DNA from: Salinisphaera sp040361255
GTDB taxonomy: Bacteria > Pseudomonadota > Gammaproteobacteria > Nevskiales > Salinisphaeraceae
Direction: 5' to 3'
DNA length: 64,000 nt
Assembly: GCF_040361255.1 (NCBI RefSeq)
Contig: NZ_APNG01000005.1
Location: forward strand, 62,001 to 126,000
Position 1 is the stretch's first letter. The number at the start of each line of letters is the position of its first letter. Positions 9,066 to 17,668 of this stretch are shown here, one piece after another. Under the pieces are notes generated by a model. The model ran no database searches. It was given only the letters and a program-made list of their open reading frames with translations, and was not told where the DNA came from. Both the position numbers and the translations under genes were made by a program.

Positions 9066-9590
9066 TTACATGTTCGAATCGTCCTGCTGGCTGAGCTCGT
9101 CGGCGCTGGTGCTACCGCTTTCACGCATGCCGGTTTCGCCGCCCACGCTGTTGCCGTTGCCCATGGTGTCGCCACCGGACATGGTGTCCTGGTGGCCCAT
9201 GTCTGCGTCGTTGGACATCGAGCCGTGGCTTTGGCCCTGGGGCTGACCCTGGCGGCGGTTGTCGTTGGAAAGCGTACCTTCGTTGGACTGCTCGGCATTG
9301 TAGTCCGCGCTGCCCTGCTGGCCTTCGCTGCTACCGTAGCTATCGTCACGCGTCTGACTCTGGCCGCTGAGCGTGCCTTCGTCTTCTGTACCGCTTTCGA
9401 CGGCCATGCCGTTATCGCTGTTCATGCCGGCTTCGGCGGACAGGCCCGAATCCGTATTGGTGGACGCGTTGGCGCTGGTGTCGGCGCTACCGCTGGTTTG
9501 GGCGGCAAAAGCGGCCGGCGTGAAGCTGATGACGCCGGCGACCACGAGCGAGGTCAGAACGGACGGGGTAAAATTCTTGATGGAACGCAT
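9066..9590 (-). CDS. Secreted low-complexity Ser/Asn/Asp/Gln-rich protein, function unknown
   Basis: 174 residues. The start at 9590 follows AGGAG at good spacing and opens a signal peptide (MRSIKNFTPSVLTSLVV to AAFAA). The mature chain is almost entirely polar and low in complexity, with only a few aromatic residues and no cysteine. The motif EGTLS occurs twice, and short words such as SGGDT, MGNGNS and SNDAD recur. It is probably disordered and exported to the periplasm or surface. It has its own terminator and is not part of an operon. I do not recognise a family; such proteins occur in salt-adapted bacteria, but no role is claimed. Confidence 0.7.
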   Translation of the reverse strand: MRSIKNFTPSVLTSLVVAGVISFTPAAFAAQTSGSADTSANASTNTDSGLSAEAGMNSDNGMAVESGTEDEGTLSGQSQTRDDSYGSSEGQQGSADYNAEQSNEGTLSNDNRRQGQPQGQSHGSMSNDADMGHQDTMSGGDTMGNGNSVGGETGMRESGSTSADELSQQDDSNM

Positions 9591-9889
9591 ACTGCAACTC
9601 CTGTTGATGTCGTTTCCCGAACTCAAAATGGATCGTCGGGGGCAGCGTACCGGTGCGTTTTGAATGGCGACTGAACGAAGCCTCGCACCGCAACGTGATG
9701 ACACGGTGGATACTAGAGACGGCACGCGCGATACGACATCCGCAATTACACGCAGCCGGAAATCGTCCCCAGGTAAACGCGAGGGATCTACACAACCATT
9801 TGTAGGGTTATGGGATATTTTATCGGCCGATCGGTAATGTTGGTTTTTGAGTTCGTCGACTTTGGACATGGGTATGACGAGGTGAAGGC
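9591..9889. other. Intergenic region between divergent genes
   Basis: About 300 bases separate the secreted-protein gene from modA. It should hold promoters for both. The part nearest modA is AT-rich and includes the short palindrome ATCGGCCGAT. I see no convincing ModE box or riboswitch and no additional gene. Confidence 0.5.
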
Positions 9890-10687
9890 ATGAATACCTA
9901 TCGCCGCCTGTGCGGGTTGGCTGGCGCCGTCGTGCTGACGCTTTGTCTGGGCCTGGCGGTCACCCCCGCGTTTGCACACAACGATCGCGTGCTCGTATTT
10001 GCCGCCGCCAGTCTGAAGAATGCGATGGACGGTGTCGTCGACGCCTATACCGGCGAGCACGATACGGATATCCGGGTCAGCTATGCCGGCAGTTCCACCC
10101 TGGCGCGCCAGATCGAGCAGGGCGCGCCGGCCGATATCTATGTGTCGGCCAACCGCCGCTGGATGGACCGGCTAGAAGCAAACCACGCGATTCGCGCCGA
10201 CTCGCGTTTCGACTTGTTGCGCAATCGCCTCGTGCTGATCGCGCCCCGTGTGAGCGATATCACGCTCGAACTCGAACCTGGCGTCGATATCCGCGCCGCA
10301 CTGGGGGGTAACGGCTATCTGGCGATGGCCAATACCGATGCCGTACCGGCCGGCATCTACGGCCGGCAGGCGTTACAGTCGCTGGGGGCGTGGTCGGCGT
10401 TACAGGGGCATATCGCCCAGGCCGACGATGTACGCGCCGCGCTGGCACTGGTTGCGCGCGGCGAGACGCCGCTGGGCGTGGTCTATGCCAGCGATGCCGT
10501 GGCCGAGGATCGGGTGCGCGTGGTGGCCCACTTTGCCGAGGATAGCCACGATCCCATCGTTTACCCGGCGGCGCTGCTCGCCGATGTCGACAACCCCTCG
10601 GCCGAGCGGCTTTTGCGTTTCATGCGGGGCGATCGTGCGCGTGCGATCTTCGAGCGCTGGGGTTTCGTCGTCGTGCCTGCCGATTGA
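9890..10687 (+). CDS. modA: Molybdate ABC transporter, periplasmic molybdate-binding protein
   Basis: 265 residues with a signal peptide ending PAFA around residue 29. Typical ModA segments follow: VFAAASLKNAMD, YAGSSTLARQIEQGAPADIYVSAN and GYLAMANTDAVPAGIYGRQAL. It binds molybdate or tungstate in the periplasm for the permease encoded immediately downstream. GAGGTGAAGG precedes the ATG. It is the first gene of modABC, with molybdopterin synthesis genes 2 kb away. Confidence 0.95.
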   Translation: MNTYRRLCGLAGAVVLTLCLGLAVTPAFAHNDRVLVFAAASLKNAMDGVVDAYTGEHDTDIRVSYAGSSTLARQIEQGAPADIYVSANRRWMDRLEANHAIRADSRFDLLRNRLVLIAPRVSDITLELEPGVDIRAALGGNGYLAMANTDAVPAGIYGRQALQSLGAWSALQGHIAQADDVRAALALVARGETPLGVVYASDAVAEDRVRVVAHFAEDSHDPIVYPAALLADVDNPSAERLLRFMRGDRARAIFERWGFVVVPAD

Positions 10688-10693
10688 TCCACG

Positions 10694-11383
10694 ATGGTCG
10701 ATCCCGCCACGCTCGAAGTGCTGTCGCTAAGCCTGTGGGTCGCCACGACCGCGGTGCTGTTCAGCCTGATCCCGGCGCTGGCGGTCGCCTGGTTTCTCGC
10801 CCGTTCGCGTTGGCGCGGCAAGATGCTCGTCGACGCGTTGGTGCATCTGCCGCTGGTCATGCCGCCGGTGGTCACCGGCTATCTGCTGCTGATCGCGCTT
10901 GGGCGCAACAGCGTGCTCGGCGCATGGCTGGCCGACACCGTCGGGCTGGTGTTCGCCTTTCACTGGACCGGTGCGGCGCTGGCCGGGGCCATCATGGGTT
11001 TTCCGCTGCTGGTACGGCCGATTCGGCTTTCGCTGGAAGCCATCGATCAACGCGTCGAGCACGCAGCGGCCACGCTGGGCGCAGCGCCGCTATGGGTGGC
11101 GCTCACGGTGACCCTGCCGCTGGCGTTGCCGGGCGTGATCGCGGGGCTGGTGCTGGCCTTCGCCCGGGCGCTGGGTGAATTCGGTGCGACCATTACCTTC
11201 GCCTCGAATATTCCGGGCGAAACGCGCACCCTGCCGATCGCGATCTATACCTTCATCCAGGTACCCGGCGGTGAAAGCCGGGCGGCTTGGTTGATTCTGA
11301 TATCGGTAGCGGTATCGCTGGCCGCGCTGGTGGTGTCCGAGCTGATCGCGCGCCGGGTCAAACGCCTGCAGGCAGCGGCCTGA
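10694..11383 (+). CDS. modB: Molybdate ABC transporter permease
   Basis: 229 residues with five or six membrane segments. The permease loop with EAA-type signature, EHAAATLGAAPLWVALTVTLPLALPGVIAG, is followed by ARALGEFGATITFASNIPGETRTLPIAIY, which is diagnostic of ModB. It begins six bases after modA, and its TGA overlaps the modC start (TGATG). It forms the inner-membrane channel of the molybdate transporter. Confidence 0.95.
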   Translation: MVDPATLEVLSLSLWVATTAVLFSLIPALAVAWFLARSRWRGKMLVDALVHLPLVMPPVVTGYLLLIALGRNSVLGAWLADTVGLVFAFHWTGAALAGAIMGFPLLVRPIRLSLEAIDQRVEHAAATLGAAPLWVALTVTLPLALPGVIAGLVLAFARALGEFGATITFASNIPGETRTLPIAIYTFIQVPGGESRAAWLILISVAVSLAALVVSELIARRVKRLQAAA

Positions 11384-12483
11384 TGCTGGCGCTCGACATC
11401 ACACACCGGCAGGGCGATTTCACCCTGGAATGCGCGTTCGAAAGTGATGCGCGGGTTACCGGTCTGTTCGGCCCGTCGGGTGCGGGCAAGAGTAGTCTGC
11501 TGCGCATCATGGCCGGGCTCGTCGTCCCCGATCACGGGCGTATCGAACTGGCCGGCCGGTGCGTGTTCGATAGCGCGGCCGGTGTGCATGTGCCGGCCCA
11601 CAAACGCCGCATCGGCTATGTCTTTCAGCGTGCGCGGCTGTTCGCGCATCTCAACGTTCGCCACAACCTCGGCTACGGGGCCTGGTTCGCGCGCGCAAAG
11701 CCGGGTCGTGCACGCTTCGAGCAGATCGTCGACATGCTCGATATCGGCCCGTTGCTGGGGCGCCGGGTCGCCGGGCTGTCCGGCGGCGAGCAACAGCGCG
11801 TGGCGATCGGGCGGGCGCTGTTATCGAACCCGTCGTTGTTGTTGCTCGACGAACCGCTGGCCTCGCTGGACGCGGCCCGGCGTGACGAGGTGCTGCCCTA
11901 TCTCGAACGTCTGAGTGCGAGCGCGGAACTGCCGATCGTGTTCGTCAGCCATCAGCTCGACGAACTGCTACGCCTGGCCAACCGGCATGTGGTCGCGATG
12001 CGCGACGGGCATATCCTATTCAGCGGTGCGACCGCCGAGTTTCTGGCTCGCCCGTCCCTGCTGGGCGCCGAGCAGGCTCGGGACGCGGGTGTGCTGTTGC
12101 GTGCGCAGGTGCTCGCCCAGCTAGGCGAGCACGGACTATCCGAGCTGACCTGCGCGGGGCAGTCGTTGTATGTGCCGCGGGTCGCATATCCGGCCGGGGC
12201 GGCGATTACACTGCATGTACGCGCCCGCGACGTCATGCTCGCCCGTGAACGGCCGACCGGTATCAGTGCCTTGAATGTGCTCGCTGCGCGTATCGATCGT
12301 CTCGTGGCCGATGGCGACTATGCAGTCAATGTGCATATGCGCGTGGGCCACCAGCCGCTGGAAGCGCGGATTACACAGCGCTCGGCCGAGGCGCTGGCGC
12401 TCGCGCCGGGCCAGACCATTCATGCCGTAATCAAAAGTCTCGCCCTGGCCGAACAGGCATGGGAACGGCTGGGTGGACTCTAG
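11383..12483 (+). CDS. modC: Molybdate ABC transporter ATP-binding protein
   Basis: 366 residues from the ATG that overlaps the modB stop. Walker A GPSGAGKSS is at residues 30-38; the signature LSGGEQQRVAIGRALL and Walker B LLLLDEPLASLD follow. The C-terminal third has the molybdate-binding (Mop/TOBE) domain usual in ModC, with ISALNVLAARI and TLHVRARDVMLA. It powers molybdate import and is probably inhibited when its Mop domain binds the oxyanion. Confidence 0.95.
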   Translation: MLALDITHRQGDFTLECAFESDARVTGLFGPSGAGKSSLLRIMAGLVVPDHGRIELAGRCVFDSAAGVHVPAHKRRIGYVFQRARLFAHLNVRHNLGYGAWFARAKPGRARFEQIVDMLDIGPLLGRRVAGLSGGEQQRVAIGRALLSNPSLLLLDEPLASLDAARRDEVLPYLERLSASAELPIVFVSHQLDELLRLANRHVVAMRDGHILFSGATAEFLARPSLLGAEQARDAGVLLRAQVLAQLGEHGLSELTCAGQSLYVPRVAYPAGAAITLHVRARDVMLARERPTGISALNVLAARIDRLVADGDYAVNVHMRVGHQPLEARITQRSAEALALAPGQTIHAVIKSLALAEQAWERLGGL

Positions 12484-12534
12484 CTTCAAACTTTCTGCTA
12501 GATTCAAGACGCCTGTCTTCCTACGGAGAGGAAA

Positions 12535-12807
12535 ATGAAGAAAGGGTTGTTTGCAGCCGTTGCGGTGGCGCTGACCGCTGTGCTGTGTGCGCCGGCGTTC
12601 GCGCAGCAGTCGGAAACGATGAGTTCGAAATCCGCGGACGCGGCCAAGGCCGGGGAATTGCCGCTGGACAAGGTCTGTCTCCAGCGCAGCGATATCTACA
12701 GCGCAGGGGCCGTGGTCACGATGAACGAAAAGCCCTACGTCTGCAAAATGGACAAGAACGCCGGTACGGGCGCCTTGAGTTGGGTGCCCATGGAAGCCGA
12801 GGGCTAA
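12535..12807 (+). CDS. Small secreted protein, DUF1496-like
   Basis: 90 residues with a signal peptide (MKKGLFAAVAVALTAVLC to AFAQ) and a GGAGAGGA ribosome site. The mature domain contains CLQRSDIYSAGAVVTMN and YVCKMD, a two-cysteine pattern like the small DUF1496 periplasmic proteins. The cysteines are spaced for one disulfide. It is followed by its own terminator, so it is a separate unit from modABC. Function is unknown. Confidence 0.75.
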   Translation: MKKGLFAAVAVALTAVLCAPAFAQQSETMSSKSADAAKAGELPLDKVCLQRSDIYSAGAVVTMNEKPYVCKMDKNAGTGALSWVPMEAEG

Positions 12808-12841
12808 AGCGCCGGCTTGATGGGATAAGTGTCGATGTATT

Positions 12842-12873
12842 AACCGCCGGGCAATGACGGCCCGGCGGTTTTT
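12842..12873 (+). terminator. Rho-independent terminator between convergent genes
   Basis: An 11-bp perfect stem (AACCGCCGGGC, 7-nt loop, complement) is followed by five T residues. It ends the small secreted-protein gene and lies just before the 3' end of the convergent moaCB gene, so it may partly serve both. Confidence 0.85.
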
Positions 12874-12879
12874 ATCGCT

Positions 12880-13800
12880 TCAGCCGGCGTGGCCGGCAAA
12901 ACGCTGGTGGATTTCGAGCACGTGCACGATGCTCGGCAGCAAGGCCGCCAGGGTTTCCTCGGCGCCGGCGCGGCTGCCCGGAAACGTGAGTACCAGCGAC
13001 TGCTGGGCAAACCCTGACACCCCACGCGACAACACCGCATAGGGTGTGCGCCGCTGGCCGAAGGCGCGCGCGGCCTCCATCAGCCCGGGCATGGCCGTGG
13101 TCAGACGTGGCGTGACAGTTTCGACCACGCGATCCTTGGGCCCGATTCCAGTACCGCCGACCGTAATGATCAGCTGCGTGCCGTTGGCGATGGCGGTATC
13201 GAGTGCGTCGCCAACGCGGGTCTCGTCGTCGGGCAGTATCTGATAATCCAGGGGTTCGAACCCGGCCCCGGCGAGGCCGTCGGCGACCTGGCGCCCGGCC
13301 GTATCCGGTTTGTGGCCGTCGGCCACCGGATCGGACACCATCAGCACACAGGCCGACAGTGGTCGCTTGAGGTGGCGCTTGAAGTGGCTCTTGCCGCCGG
13401 TCTTGTCCAGCAGACGCGTCTCGCCGATCGCCAGTTCTTCGGGTTCGGCATAGGGCTTGAGCATGTCATAGAGGGTGAGCGCGGCCATGCTGGCCGCGGT
13501 CAGCGCTTCCATTTCCACGCCGGTGGGGCCGATCGTATGCACCTCGGCTTCGATCACCACGCGCTCGGCCTCGATATTAAAATGCACCTCGGCCGCATGA
13601 ATCGGCAGCGGATGACACAGCGGCAGCAGTTCGTCGGTGCGCTTGGCCGCGAGAATACCGGCGATACGGGCGCTGGCCTGTGGGTCGCCCTTTTCGGTAT
13701 CCCGCTCGGCGATCCGCTGCAGGCAATGCGCGGGCGCATAGAAGCTGGCCGTGGCTGTCGCCGAGCGGAGTGTCTCGGGCTTCATGCCGACATCTTTCAT
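12880..13800 (-). CDS. moaCB: Bifunctional MoaC/MoaB molybdopterin biosynthesis fusion
   Basis: 306 residues. Residues 1-138 are MoaC (cyclic pyranopterin monophosphate synthase) with KRTDELLPLCHP at 53-64 and TGVEMEALTAAS. Residues from about 147 are MoaB/MogA-like (molybdopterin adenylyltransferase fold) with TVGGTGIGPKDRVVE at 213-227. The MoaC N-terminus is short, starting at MKDVGMKPETLRSATA, but this matches the point where the conserved region begins. The ATG overlaps the stop of moaDE as ATGA. The two steps catalysed are not consecutive in the pathway, so fusion probably serves co-expression. Confidence 0.95.
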   Translation of the reverse strand: MKDVGMKPETLRSATATASFYAPAHCLQRIAERDTEKGDPQASARIAGILAAKRTDELLPLCHPLPIHAAEVHFNIEAERVVIEAEVHTIGPTGVEMEALTAASMAALTLYDMLKPYAEPEELAIGETRLLDKTGGKSHFKRHLKRPLSACVLMVSDPVADGHKPDTAGRQVADGLAGAGFEPLDYQILPDDETRVGDALDTAIANGTQLIITVGGTGIGPKDRVVETVTPRLTTAMPGLMEAARAFGQRRTPYAVLSRGVSGFAQQSLVLTFPGSRAGAEETLAALLPSIVHVLEIHQRFAGHAG

Positions 13801-14540
13801 GATTGCGGTCCTTGTTCGCGCGCGTTATCTGCAGCGCGTGGCCGTTCCGGCTGGGGCACTTCCGTACCTTCCAGATAGGCGCTGCTGCCGTCGGCATAGT
13901 ATTCGTTCTTCCAGACTGCGACCCGCGCCTTGAGTTCTTCCAGCGCGTAGCGCGCCGCCTCGAATGCAGCCTCGCGATGCACCGCGCGTACCACCACATA
14001 CACGCTGACCTCGCCCAGACCCAGCCGGCCGGTGCGATGCTGGATACGACAGGCGTGTGCCTGGAATTTTTCTATCGCCTCGGCTTCGATATCGGCCAGG
14101 GTGCGCGCGGCGAGCGGCCCGTAGGCAGAATAATCCATGGATGTGACTTCGCGGCCGGCGTTATTCAGACGTACCGTGCCGCCGAACACCACCAGCGCGC
14201 CGCACTCGGGGTTGTCGGTTTCGGCCATCAGGGCGTCGAGATCAAGCGGTTCGGCGGTTAGGTGGGCGGTATCGGCTGGCGGTTGGCCGCCGGAGACCGG
14301 CGGAATTAGTGCAACCTGGTCGCCATCGGCCAGCGGTGTGTCGGCAGCCAGCAGCGTATCGCCACGCGCGCAGGCCGTACGCGAGAGCAGATCGGCCGCG
14401 CCGGGAAACTGGCGCTGGGCCTCGGCAATCAGCTGGGCCGGCGTATACGGCGCACTCACCGGTAACGCCAGTGCGGCCGCGCCCATGCGCGCCTCGAGCT
14501 CGCCGAAGCATTCCAGGTTCACGGTAATGGCATCGCTCAT
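13797..14540 (-). CDS. MoaD-MoaE fusion, molybdopterin synthase small and large subunits in one chain
   Basis: 247 residues from the ATG at 14540. Residues 1-85 are MoaD (ubiquitin-like sulfur carrier) ending VALIPPVSGG at 76-85; residues 95-225 are MoaE with VVFGGTVR, HRTGRLGLGEVSVYVVV, HREAAFEAARYALEELK and WKNE. Both lysines expected in the MoaE active site are present (Lys204, Lys211). In stand-alone MoaD the Gly-Gly must be the free C-terminus to carry the thiocarboxylate; here it is internal and followed by QPPAD. The chain must therefore be cut after Gly85 or work differently. It is coupled to moaCB downstream. Confidence 0.9.
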   Translation of the reverse strand: MSDAITVNLECFGELEARMGAAALALPVSAPYTPAQLIAEAQRQFPGAADLLSRTACARGDTLLAADTPLADGDQVALIPPVSGGQPPADTAHLTAEPLDLDALMAETDNPECGALVVFGGTVRLNNAGREVTSMDYSAYGPLAARTLADIEAEAIEKFQAHACRIQHRTGRLGLGEVSVYVVVRAVHREAAFEAARYALEELKARVAVWKNEYYADGSSAYLEGTEVPQPERPRAADNAREQGPQS

Positions 14541-14626
14541 GGTCGACTCATCAAGCAGGTAAGGCGCAAAGGCTAGAGTCTGACAGGCGTGGCGGCAATG
14601 CGCGGAAACCCGGGTCCATGCGACGC

Positions 14627-15829
14627 TCAGCGTTCGGGCTCGGCGCGACGCGTGGCGCGCCACTCGGTGCACCAGAACGCCAGCGCACAGCCTTCCAGCA
14701 GGGCAGCGACTGCCAGCGCGCCCGGCCAGCCGCCCGCTTCATAGGCAATGCCGGACACCAGCGAACCCAGCGCGCCGAATAAAAAGAACGTGCCCATGTA
14801 CGCGGTGGTGATCCGGCTGCGCGCGTCCGGGCGCAGGGTGTAGATGGTGCTCTGGTTGAGAATCTGCACGCCCTGTACGCCCAGATCCATGAGCAGCAGG
14901 CCGGCGATGATCGCGCCCAGACTGTGCGGGTTCAGGCCCATGAACACGAATGACGCGCAGGCCATACACAGGAACGCGCCGGTCGCCAAGCGTGCGTAAC
15001 CCGCGTCGTGGAATCGCCCGGCCAGCGACGCCCCCAGCGCACCGGCTGCGCCGAACAGGCTGAACAGGCCGATGGTGGTTTCGCTGTAGTGATAGGGCGC
15101 ATCCGCCAGCAGAAACGGCAGTACGGTCCAGGTGATGGTGAAACCGGCAAAGCCGAACGCGCCGTAGACGATACGTCGGCGCAGCAGCGGTTCTTCAACC
15201 AGCAGCGCGCCCACCGAGCGCAGCACCTGGCCGTAGCGCAGGGCGTTGGCTGGCGGGCCGTTATCGGGCAATACGCGCCATAGCACCACGGTCTGGGCCA
15301 GCATCGCCAGCGCCGCGCAGCCGAACACGGCGCGCCAGCCGGCGATATCCGCCACGATGCCGGCAAACGCGCGCGCCAGGAGAATGCCGATCAGCAGTCC
15401 GCTCATTACGCGTCCGACCACCGCGCCGCGTTGCATGGGCGCGGCGAGCGTGGCCGCCATCGGCACCATGATCTGGGCCGAGGTGGCCGCCAGCCCGATC
15501 ACGAAACTCGCGAGCACGAAATACCCGAAGGCCGGCGAAAGCGCAGCCGCGGCCAGCGCCAGTGCGGTTACCAGACACACCAGCGTGATCAGGCGACGAC
15601 GATTGAAGAAGTCGCCCACGGGCACGATGAACACCAGCCCGGCCGCATAGCCGAGCTGGGTGACGGTGATGATGCTGGTCGCGCCCGCCGAGGAAATATC
15701 GAAACTGCGGGTAAGCAGGTCCAGCAACGGCTGGGCATAGTAGATGTTGGCGACCGACAGCCCGCAGGCCACGGCCATGCACCAGGCCAGCGGCGCCGAC
15801 GGGGTGAGTTCGCTGTGTTCGTGGGTCAC
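14627..15829 (-). CDS. Major facilitator superfamily transporter (YnfM-like drug/metabolite exporter)
   Basis: 400 residues from a GTG start. Twelve membrane segments are visible. ANIYYAQPLLDLL in the first helix and VPVGDFFNRRRLI in loop 2-3 are typical of the YnfM/arabinose-efflux-like MFS group. Export of a small organic molecule is likely, but the substrate is unknown. It precedes moaDE by 86 bases on the same strand, and a functional link to molybdopterin is not evident. Confidence 0.85.
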   Translation of the reverse strand: MTHEHSELTPSAPLAWCMAVACGLSVANIYYAQPLLDLLTRSFDISSAGATSIITVTQLGYAAGLVFIVPVGDFFNRRRLITLVCLVTALALAAAALSPAFGYFVLASFVIGLAATSAQIMVPMAATLAAPMQRGAVVGRVMSGLLIGILLARAFAGIVADIAGWRAVFGCAALAMLAQTVVLWRVLPDNGPPANALRYGQVLRSVGALLVEEPLLRRRIVYGAFGFAGFTITWTVLPFLLADAPYHYSETTIGLFSLFGAAGALGASLAGRFHDAGYARLATGAFLCMACASFVFMGLNPHSLGAIIAGLLLMDLGVQGVQILNQSTIYTLRPDARSRITTAYMGTFFLFGALGSLVSGIAYEAGGWPGALAVAALLEGCALAFWCTEWRATRRAEPER

Positions 15830-16125
15830 GGCGTGCGGGCCTCGTGAAAAAGGAGGCGGATTCTAACGCTGTATTGCACAGCGGTGGGGTTACGGCACCG
15901 CGAACCCGGATGGATTCGCCCGTGTCGTCGAAATAGCCGGCAAACGATGCCGCCGCAATGCTTGAGCGCCCGTGCGCGGTGGTTGGGCCGTCTGCGCGCT
16001 GTAACCCGCCCAGCGGGCATGTTCTTGCCGGATTACGCTTGGCTAATCCCTCCACGCTGGGATTCGGGTCAGGCGGCTTTTAGGGCGTTCAGTGGTGAAC
16101 GCGAATCAGGTGTGGCCGGCGCATG
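15830..16125. other. Intergenic region, no gene recognised
   Basis: About 300 bases between the MFS gene start and the PepSY-gene terminator. It should contain the MFS promoter. An 80-codon open frame on the plus strand has no ribosome site or recognisable domain and is rejected. A small inverted repeat GGATTA/TAATCC lies near 16030. Confidence 0.4.
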
Positions 16126-16154
16126 AAAAAGGCCCGCCTGAAAGCAGGCGGGCC
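16126..16154 (-). terminator. Rho-independent terminator of the PepSY gene
   Basis: On the minus strand, GGCCCGCCTG, loop CTTT and CAGGCGGGCC are followed by five T residues, about 40 bases after the stop at 16196. Confidence 0.9.
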
Positions 16155-16195
16155 GATTGCCGCGAGGCGGCGAAACGCTGCGATCGGGCGATCGA

Positions 16196-16501
16196 TCAGT
16201 CGTCGTCGCGCTCGCTACGCAGGATCTCGCCGCTGTTGGCGTCGATCGTGAGTTCCACGCGCTGGCCGGCCGGGTCGGTGGCCTCGACGTCGTAGCGGTC
16301 CAGATCGCGGTCGATTTCGTCGATCTGGGTGTAGTCCTGGCTTTCGAGCATTTGTACGACGTCGGCGACCGACTTCATATTGGCATCGGCGTTCGTGTTG
16401 GCGTTGGCGTTGGCATCGTTCTGGGCGAACGCCACGGCCGGGCCGACGGTCAGCGCGGTGGCCAGGGCGAGGGTAGCGATACGACGGTTGCGATGGGACA
16501 T
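16196..16501 (-). CDS. Secreted PepSY-domain protein
   Basis: 101 residues with a strong AAGGAGG ribosome site and a signal peptide ending VAFAQ. After an Asn/Ala-rich linker (NDANANANTNADANM) comes a PepSY domain: VADVVQMLESQDYTQIDEIDRDLDRYDVEATDPAGQRVELTIDANSGEIL. PepSY proteins are thought to modulate periplasmic proteases or sensor kinases. It is divergent from a second PepSY-like gene and the two-component system, suggesting a shared regulatory region in 16502-16611. Confidence 0.85.
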   Translation of the reverse strand: MSHRNRRIATLALATALTVGPAVAFAQNDANANANTNADANMKSVADVVQMLESQDYTQIDEIDRDLDRYDVEATDPAGQRVELTIDANSGEILRSERDDD

Positions 16502-16611
16502 GGTGTCCTCCTTGGTTGAGTTCGGCGCCGAGTGTGGGGCCGCGCTGTCGAATGCATGGTGAATACCGTGTTCATCGCCAATTAATCAGCGCCGCGTCGA
16601 CAATAGGCGCC

Positions 16612-16971
16612 ATGTCACGCTGGATGATCATCTGCCTGTCCTGTGTATGCGCCGGCGTATTGCTGCTCGGCGCGAGTGCGGCGCTGCATGCCGACGATGT
16701 CGATGCCGAGCAGGCACGCCGCGCGCGCGCCGCCGGCGACATTGCGCCGCTGGAACAGCTGTTCGACAAGGTCGAGCGCGAATGCCGTGGCCGTTTCGTG
16801 GAAATGGAACTCGACGAGGACGACGGCCAGTGGACCTACGAGATCAAGCTCATCGGCCCGCACGGCGATGTCGCCGAACTGGAATACGATGCCGCCGATC
16901 TGCGCCTGCTCGAAGCCGAAGGCCGGCATCTGGATGCGTTGGAATGCGTGCCGCCCGGCACCCCGGACTGA
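16612..16971 (+). CDS. PepSY-like periplasmic protein linked to the two-component system
   Basis: 119 residues from MSRWMIICL; a second ATG three codons later is possible. An N-terminal signal sequence ends near ASAALHA. The mature part (APLEQLFDKVERECRGRFVEMELDEDDGQWTYEIKL then ALECVPPG) resembles one PepSY unit, and its two cysteines could form a disulfide. The response regulator starts 17 bases after its stop, so the three genes form one operon. A role tuning the sensor in the periplasm is plausible but inferred. Confidence 0.75.
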   Translation: MSRWMIICLSCVCAGVLLLGASAALHADDVDAEQARRARAAGDIAPLEQLFDKVERECRGRFVEMELDEDDGQWTYEIKLIGPHGDVAELEYDAADLRLLEAEGRHLDALECVPPGTPD

Positions 16972-16988
16972 CCTCGAAGAGTTCCCCT

Positions 16989-17666
16989 ATGAGACTGCTG
17001 GTTGTCGAAGACGAACCCACGCTGTGCGAGCAGCTGTTCGAAGCCTTGAGCGAGGCCGGTTATGCCGTGGATATCGCCCGGGACGGCGAGGACGGTGCCT
17101 ATCGCGGTGCCACCGAGCCCTATGACGCAATCGTGCTCGATCTAGGCCTGCCGCGCCTCGACGGGCTGAGTGTGCTGCGTGGCTGGCGCGGCGACGACAT
17201 CAACGTACCGGTGCTGGTGCTGACCGCGCGCGGCGAATGGCATGAAAAGGTCGACGGCATGGATGCCGGTGCCGACGATTATCTGGCCAAGCCTTTTCGT
17301 ATGGAAGAACTGCTCGCGCGTTTGCGGGCGTTGATCCGCCGCGCCAGCGGCATGGCCTCGCCGGTGCTCGAAGTCGGCGATGTGAGTCTGGATACCCGCA
17401 GCGCGCGGGTCGCGGTGGCCGGACGCCCGGTCAAGCTCACCGGCCACGAATATCGGGTGCTGGCTTATCTCATGCACCATGTCGGCGAGGTGGTATCGCG
17501 TAGCGAGCTCATCGAGCACATCTATGCGCAGGACTTCGATCGCGACTCGAATACCATCGAAGTCTTCATCCGGCGGCTGCGCCAGAAACTCGACAACGGC
17601 GCGATCGTGACCGTGCGCGGCTTCGGCTATCGCTTCGAGGCGCAAACGCAGCGCGCGAGCGGCTGA
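16989..17666 (+). CDS. OmpR-family response regulator, PhoP-like
   Basis: 225 residues from MRLLVVEDEP. The receiver domain has the acidic pair in VVEDEP, phospho-acceptor Asp51 in IVLDLGLPRLDG and the conserved Lys101 in YLAKPF. The winged-helix DNA-binding domain follows, ending NTIEVFIRRLRQKLDNGAIVTVRGFGYRFE. The segments GLSVLRGWR and VLVLTARGEWHEKVDGMDAGADDY resemble PhoP. Its partner kinase starts two bases after the stop. Upstream in-frame extension lacks any receiver homology and is rejected. Confidence 0.92.
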   Translation: MRLLVVEDEPTLCEQLFEALSEAGYAVDIARDGEDGAYRGATEPYDAIVLDLGLPRLDGLSVLRGWRGDDINVPVLVLTARGEWHEKVDGMDAGADDYLAKPFRMEELLARLRALIRRASGMASPVLEVGDVSLDTRSARVAVAGRPVKLTGHEYRVLAYLMHHVGEVVSRSELIEHIYAQDFDRDSNTIEVFIRRLRQKLDNGAIVTVRGFGYRFEAQTQRASG

Positions 17667-17668
17667 AC

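Noticed and set aside
9780..9889. ModE operator upstream of modA
   Set aside because: The AT-rich stretch and ATCGGCCGAT palindrome do not match the known ModE box with its spaced half sites.
16647..16988. An upstream extension of the response regulator frame
   Set aside because: It overlaps the PepSY gene in another frame and precedes a normal receiver start.
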